Below, piece by piece: positions 5,475-8,524 of a DNA stretch of 8,524 nucleotides (position 1 is the first letter of the stretch; each line of letters begins with the position of its first letter). Position numbers and translations under genes: made by a program. The stretch is from an uncultured Bacteroidota bacterium (GTDB lineage Bacteria; Bacteroidota; Bacteroidia; Chitinophagales; Chitinophagaceae), in the NCBI GenBank assembly GCA_903905685.1, contig CAIVHI010000115.1, forward strand, positions 1 to 8,524, given 5' to 3'. Below the pieces are notes generated by a model that made no database searches, was not told where the DNA came from, and worked only from the letters and a program-made list of their open reading frames with translations.

Positions 5475-6485
5475 TTACGTAATACTCTTAAATACCGTAT
5501 ACCTCAACGCCAACTCCAGCGTGAAACAGAAGACGGCAATCATGGCGAATGGGAAGAAGAGTTCTGCGTAGCGTTTGTAGGAACTTACTTCCACCGAACT
5601 CTTTTCCAGCTTGTCTATCTCCCCGTAAATTTTCTCGAGTGAAGCATTGCCGGTGGCCCTAAAGTAGAGGCCACCCGTTTCGGCAGCTATCTTACGCAGT
5701 AAGGGTTCGTCAATCTCCACAGGCATCATTTGCTTCTGAATTCCCATAGGGGTTTGCACGGGTATTACGGCCTGTCCATTTGTGCCTACGCCAATGCTGT
5801 ATACCTTCACTTTGTAGGCTTTTGCAATTTCCAGTGCCAATAGTGGATCTATAAGGCCGGTATTGTTTACGCCATCGGTCATGAGGATGATTACCTTGCT
5901 CTTACCTTTTGCATTTCGGAGTCTGTCTACAGCAGTGGCGAGGCCCATACCTATGGTTGTGCCGTCTACCATCATGCCGGTGCGCACCGCAGATATCTGC
6001 TCCTTCAATACGTTATGGTCTATGGTTATGGGGCACATGGTAAAACTTTCCCCGGCAAAAATCACCAATCCGATGCGGTCAGATGGACGTTGGTCTACAA
6101 ACTCCATGGCAACTTTCTTGGCCGCCTCTACCCGATTCGGCCGAAAGTCTTCGGCCATCATACTGCCTGAAACATCTATCGCCATTACGATGTCGATGCC
6201 TTCATTGTCAATGTTCTCAGTGGTGTTGCTGGTTTGCGGGCGGGCGAGGGCTATAATGAGTGCCACGACTCCAATCATGCGTAATACAAACATGACGGGC
6301 CTGAATTGCGCCCTGCCTGTTGCAGTAGTGAGACGGGAGCCCCAAAGGGTAGTAAGCCGGAGTGAGGGGTTGTCCTTACCTGTGCGCCGGTACTGCCACC
6401 ATATCATGGCAGGCACCACCAACAACAGCAGGAAAAACAAGGGGTGTGCGAACGAAACATGCTTCCAATCCAAATACGCTTTCAT
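5475..6485 (-). CDS. batA: BatA-type VWA-domain membrane protein
   Basis: This is a 336-residue inner-membrane protein of the Bat (Bacteroides aerotolerance) family. The layout is a TM segment at about 13-31 (BatA N-terminal domain), a second TM at about 62-81 ending in ARPQ, a VWA domain at about 96-295, and a C-terminal TM at about 307-327. The MIDAS metal site is intact: DVSGS (104-108), Thr in DGTT (175-178), and Asp in MTDG (D204). RPNRVEAAK, RIGLVIFAGESF and IDEPLLRKIAAETGG are family hallmarks. BatA is thought to work with MoxR and other VWA proteins in envelope homeostasis and stress tolerance; its molecular activity is not settled. BatB has the same architecture, so A versus B rests on the position after the small TM protein. 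The start overlaps the upstream stop as ATGA (6485-6482), indicating translational coupling. No batB follows. Confidence 0.93.
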   Translation of the reverse strand: MKAYLDWKHVSFAHPLFFLLLLVVPAMIWWQYRRTGKDNPSLRLTTLWGSRLTTATGRAQFRPVMFVLRMIGVVALIIALARPQTSNTTENIDNEGIDIVMAIDVSGSMMAEDFRPNRVEAAKKVAMEFVDQRPSDRIGLVIFAGESFTMCPITIDHNVLKEQISAVRTGMMVDGTTIGMGLATAVDRLRNAKGKSKVIILMTDGVNNTGLIDPLLALEIAKAYKVKVYSIGVGTNGQAVIPVQTPMGIQKQMMPVEIDEPLLRKIAAETGGLYFRATGNASLEKIYGEIDKLEKSSVEVSSYKRYAELFFPFAMIAVFCFTLELALRYTVFKSIT

Positions 6486-7474
6486 ATTTTGTTTTCTGTT
6501 TCGGTATTGAGTTGAATAATGACGGGCTTGGTTTGGTTCACAAAATTCTTGGCGTGTTCCATGGCATCTACGTGCTCTTGCGGCAGGGGCTGGGCCTTGG
6601 CGAACTTGGCCAAATCTGCCGTATTGAGGATCATGGCAAGACGTTCATAATACGCCATCAAGTCTTTGGTGTGCCTCACTTTGGACAAGAGCTCGTCTGT
6701 AGTCAATTCCATAGCCTTGGTGGCAAAACGTTCTTCAATGTAGCCACGCACAATGTCTGTGAGCTCCACGTAATATTCCTTCACTTTGTTCTTCTGCCAC
6801 AATTGCTTGGCATCCAACTCATCCAAAAGTCGGATGGTACGGTCGAACAAGGGCTCTTCGGGCTTTGGTGGCTTGGGTACCTCCACTTTCTTTTTCTTCA
6901 AGAGATAGAACCCTGCGGCTACCAATACCAGTAATATCAAGCTGCCGATTATGATATAGACCAAGTAGTCCATCCACGTGGTCTTCACGAATATGATGCC
7001 CTTGATGGGTTTGAACGCCTTGGTGGTATCTACGGCCAAGGTTTGCACCAGCAGTTGGAAGGAGTCGGAGCGGAGTTCCAACGGGGCACTGCCATCGGCC
7101 TTAAGCACCGTAAACACCAGTGCAGGCACTTGAAACATGCCGGAATCGAAGCCGGTGATGACGATCCGTTGTTTATAGGTGACGAAGCTGCCGGAGTTGA
7201 CGGTGTCGATTTTTCCCTTTTCAATGATTTCCAAGCCATTGACCGAGTCGGGAATGTTGGCCCACTGGAGGCGGCCTGCCGTTGGGTTGTTTTGGGCCTC
7301 GATAAACAATTTTACTTGGTCGCCAACCGCTATTTGGGCTGCACTTATTCTGGCCGTCACGCGCGCCTCACCTTGGGCGCTAGCTTGCCCAAGGCAACCC
7401 GCCATCGCCAATAACAGCATAGCACACCGCGCTATGTGTAGGGAATCTTTAAAAAATACCATTGCTTTTTTCAT
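6482..7474 (-). CDS. Signal-peptide/single-TM protein of the bat operon (BatD/DUF4381-like)
   Basis: This is a 330-residue protein. The N-terminus has a basic start and a hydrophobic core ending in ASAQ (31-34), a likely signal peptidase I site. LAMAGC (22-27) resembles a lipobox but with Met at -3, so a lipoprotein is less likely. A periplasmic beta-rich domain (about 35-165, with VGDQVKLFIEA and VPALVF) follows, as in BatD-like proteins. Then come one TM (about 170-192), a Lys/Pro-rich stretch and a cytoplasmic helical domain with VKEYYVELTDIVRGYIEERF and AMELTTDELL (about 231-262), the hallmark of DUF4381-like proteins next to MoxR/DUF58/VWA genes. It probably links the periplasm to the cytoplasmic ATPase system. 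ATG 7474 was chosen; TTG 7483 is possible. It lies 37 bases after the DUF58 stop and overlaps batA by 4 bases. Confidence 0.85.
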   Translation of the reverse strand: MKKAMVFFKDSLHIARCAMLLLAMAGCLGQASAQGEARVTARISAAQIAVGDQVKLFIEAQNNPTAGRLQWANIPDSVNGLEIIEKGKIDTVNSGSFVTYKQRIVITGFDSGMFQVPALVFTVLKADGSAPLELRSDSFQLLVQTLAVDTTKAFKPIKGIIFVKTTWMDYLVYIIIGSLILLVLVAAGFYLLKKKKVEVPKPPKPEEPLFDRTIRLLDELDAKQLWQKNKVKEYYVELTDIVRGYIEERFATKAMELTTDELLSKVRHTKDLMAYYERLAMILNTADLAKFAKAQPLPQEHVDAMEHAKNFVNQTKPVIIQLNTETENKI

Positions 7475-7511
7475 ACTCTGCAAAACGATAAACTGACTTT
7501 GATAACGGCAA

Positions 7512-8381
7512 TTACCTGGCCTTGAAATAAGACTGAAGGATTTTCACGTAGTCTTGATCTGTCCGGATGTGGAGTAGTGATGCTCCGCTTTTTCGAAAAC
7601 TTTGAACACAATATTTTTGCTTTTCCTGGTATGCTTCGGCATAATTCTTACGGACGTTGGAGCTATCGGTATCTATCCAAGCCATTTTCCCGCTTTCGGC
7701 ATCCATTACTTGTACCAACCCTATTTCGGGCAGCTCTGCATCATGTTTGTCGTAAATATGCATGCCCACTAAGTCATGCTTGCGGGCCGCCAACTGCAGG
7801 GGATGGTGATATTCGGGACTGACAAAGTCGCTCAGTACGAACGTAATGGTGCGTTTTTTGAGGACATTGTTGAGAAACTCCAATGCAACGCCCACATTGG
7901 TGCTACCCGAGTTGACGGGCTCCAGGGCAATCAACTCGCGGATGATGCGGAGGATGTGGCCCTTTCCCTTCTTGGGTGGGATGTATTTTTCAACTTTGTC
8001 GCTAAAAAAGATCACACCTACTTTATCGTTGTTGGTGGTGGCGGAGAACGATAAGACGGCACCCAGCTCGGTAATCAGGTCGCGCTTGAGCCGCTTTTGG
8101 GTGCCGAAAAGGGAGCTTCCCGAAATATCTACTACCAGCATCACAATCAGCTCTCGTTCTTCCTCAAACACCTTTACGAACGGATGTGAAAAGCGCGCGG
8201 TAACATTCCAATCAATGAATTTCACGTCGTCGCCCGGCGTGTATTCCCGCACTTCGCTGAACGACATACCCCTGCCCTTGAAGGTAGAGTGGTATTCACC
8301 TGCGAAGATGTGGTTGCTCAGGCCTTTCGTCTTTATTTCTATCCTCCTTACCTGCTTTAGTAATTCTGCGGTCGTCAACAT
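7512..8381 (-). CDS. DUF58 (VWA-like) protein, MoxR partner
   Basis: This is a 289-residue protein with no TM segment, the short cytoplasmic form of DUF58 usual in Bacteroidetes moxR/bat clusters. The signature block GRGMSFSEVREYTPGDDVKFIDWNVTAR (36-63) is unmistakable. A VWA-like fold follows, with a MIDAS-like motif DISGS (85-89), T161 in GSTNVG, and SDF (184-186) at the third metal-site position. DUF58 proteins are almost always encoded beside MoxR and are regarded as its partner or substrate adaptor; the biochemical role is not established. Here the MoxR gene is not upstream. The 143 bases before this gene are non-coding and hold a promoter motif, so DUF58 is the first gene of its operon. 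ATG 8381 is the start and there is no Shine-Dalgarno. Confidence 0.96.
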   Translation of the reverse strand: MLTTAELLKQVRRIEIKTKGLSNHIFAGEYHSTFKGRGMSFSEVREYTPGDDVKFIDWNVTARFSHPFVKVFEEERELIVMLVVDISGSSLFGTQKRLKRDLITELGAVLSFSATTNNDKVGVIFFSDKVEKYIPPKKGKGHILRIIRELIALEPVNSGSTNVGVALEFLNNVLKKRTITFVLSDFVSPEYHHPLQLAARKHDLVGMHIYDKHDAELPEIGLVQVMDAESGKMAWIDTDSSNVRKNYAEAYQEKQKYCVQSFRKSGASLLHIRTDQDYVKILQSYFKAR

Positions 8382-8412
8382 GGCTGTCGGGCATCAAAAG
8401 TTATAAAAACAA

Positions 8413-8424
8413 AATATGCATATT
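8413..8424. repeat. 12-base perfect palindrome in the DUF58 leader
   Basis: AATATGCATATT is self-complementary over 12 bases, 31 bases before the DUF58 ATG and inside the predicted mRNA leader. Such AT-rich palindromes arise easily by chance, so this is noted only because a second palindrome lies at the nearby promoter. Confidence 0.3.
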
Positions 8425-8452
8425 GCCTAAAAAATAAACTTTGGGCGTATCG

Positions 8453-8465
8453 GTTGCACTGCAAC
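8453..8465. promoter_or_regulatory. 13-base palindrome at the DUF58 operon promoter
   Basis: GTTGCA, C, TGCAAC: perfect 6-base arms around one base. It touches the last base of the predicted -7 box and covers the expected transcription start. A repressor bound here would block initiation, so an operator is plausible, but no regulator gene is visible in the window. Confidence 0.4.
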
Positions 8466-8472
8466 AAAAGTA
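8465..8472 (-). promoter_or_regulatory. Possible promoter -7 element for the DUF58-batA operon
   Basis: On the minus strand TACTTTTG (8472-8465) fits TAnnTTTG exactly. Transcription would start near 8458, giving a leader of about 77 bases. No TTTG is seen 17-23 bases upstream, so the -33 box is missing or degenerate. The region 8382-8524 otherwise contains no gene. Confidence 0.4.
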
Positions 8473-8524
8473 ACAGTTCGTCTGTTTATATTATAATAGG
8501 AAATACTTAAAATTTTCTGAAAAA

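Noticed and set aside
7394..7411. Lipobox-like LAMAGC in the bat operon TM protein
   Set aside because: Met at the -3 position is atypical and a good signal peptidase I site (ASAQ) follows; the protein also has a TM anchor later on.
7846..8406. 186-codon plus-strand frame opposite the DUF58 gene
   Set aside because: It is antisense to a gene with the diagnostic DUF58 signature, and its translation has no recognisable pattern.

Overview
The window looks like a chromosomal segment of a Bacteroidetes (Bacteroidota) bacterium, possibly of the Chitinophaga/Sphingobacteria side; the genus cannot be read from the sequence. The reasons are the MoxR, DUF58 and BatA proteins, which closely match the forms I know from that phylum, start codons without Shine-Dalgarno sequences, and upstream motifs that fit the Bacteroidetes promoter pattern (TTTG, about 20 bases, TAnnTTTG). 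I see no transposase, integrase, tRNA, rRNA or CRISPR array.

Layout: (1) 50-602, minus strand: two small genes of unknown function, apparently one transcription unit. (2) 760-1764, plus strand: a complete MoxR-type AAA+ ATPase, standing alone and closed by a strong intrinsic terminator. (3) 1842-5388: a surface-glycan type block made of a large polytopic membrane protein that looks like a GT-C (GT39/PMT-like) glycosyltransferase on the minus strand, a SAM-dependent methyltransferase on the plus strand, and a family 2 glycosyltransferase on the minus strand. The first two are divergent and share a 142-base intergenic region holding two perfect inverted repeats. The methyltransferase and the family 2 glycosyltransferase converge with no bases between their stop codons. 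(4) 5475-8381, minus strand: a three-gene operon of DUF58 protein, a signal-peptide/one-TM protein of the BatD/DUF4381-like type, and BatA (VWA domain). The last two overlap by ATGA.

How they fit together: MoxR ATPases, DUF58 proteins and Bat VWA proteins normally act as one chaperone-like envelope system, with the AAA+ ATPase working on or through VWA partners at the inner membrane. In Bacteroidetes the usual gene order is moxR, DUF58, small TM protein, batA, batB, batC, batD. Here every component up to batA is present, but moxR lies on the opposite strand more than 5 kb away, glycan genes lie in between, and batB, batC and batD do not follow batA. This rearrangement is the most notable feature of the window. 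I found no convincing evidence of a wholly new system. The other items worth checking are palindromes in the regulatory regions, a 9-T tract inside the GT-C gene, and a 13-base direct repeat that brackets moxR.
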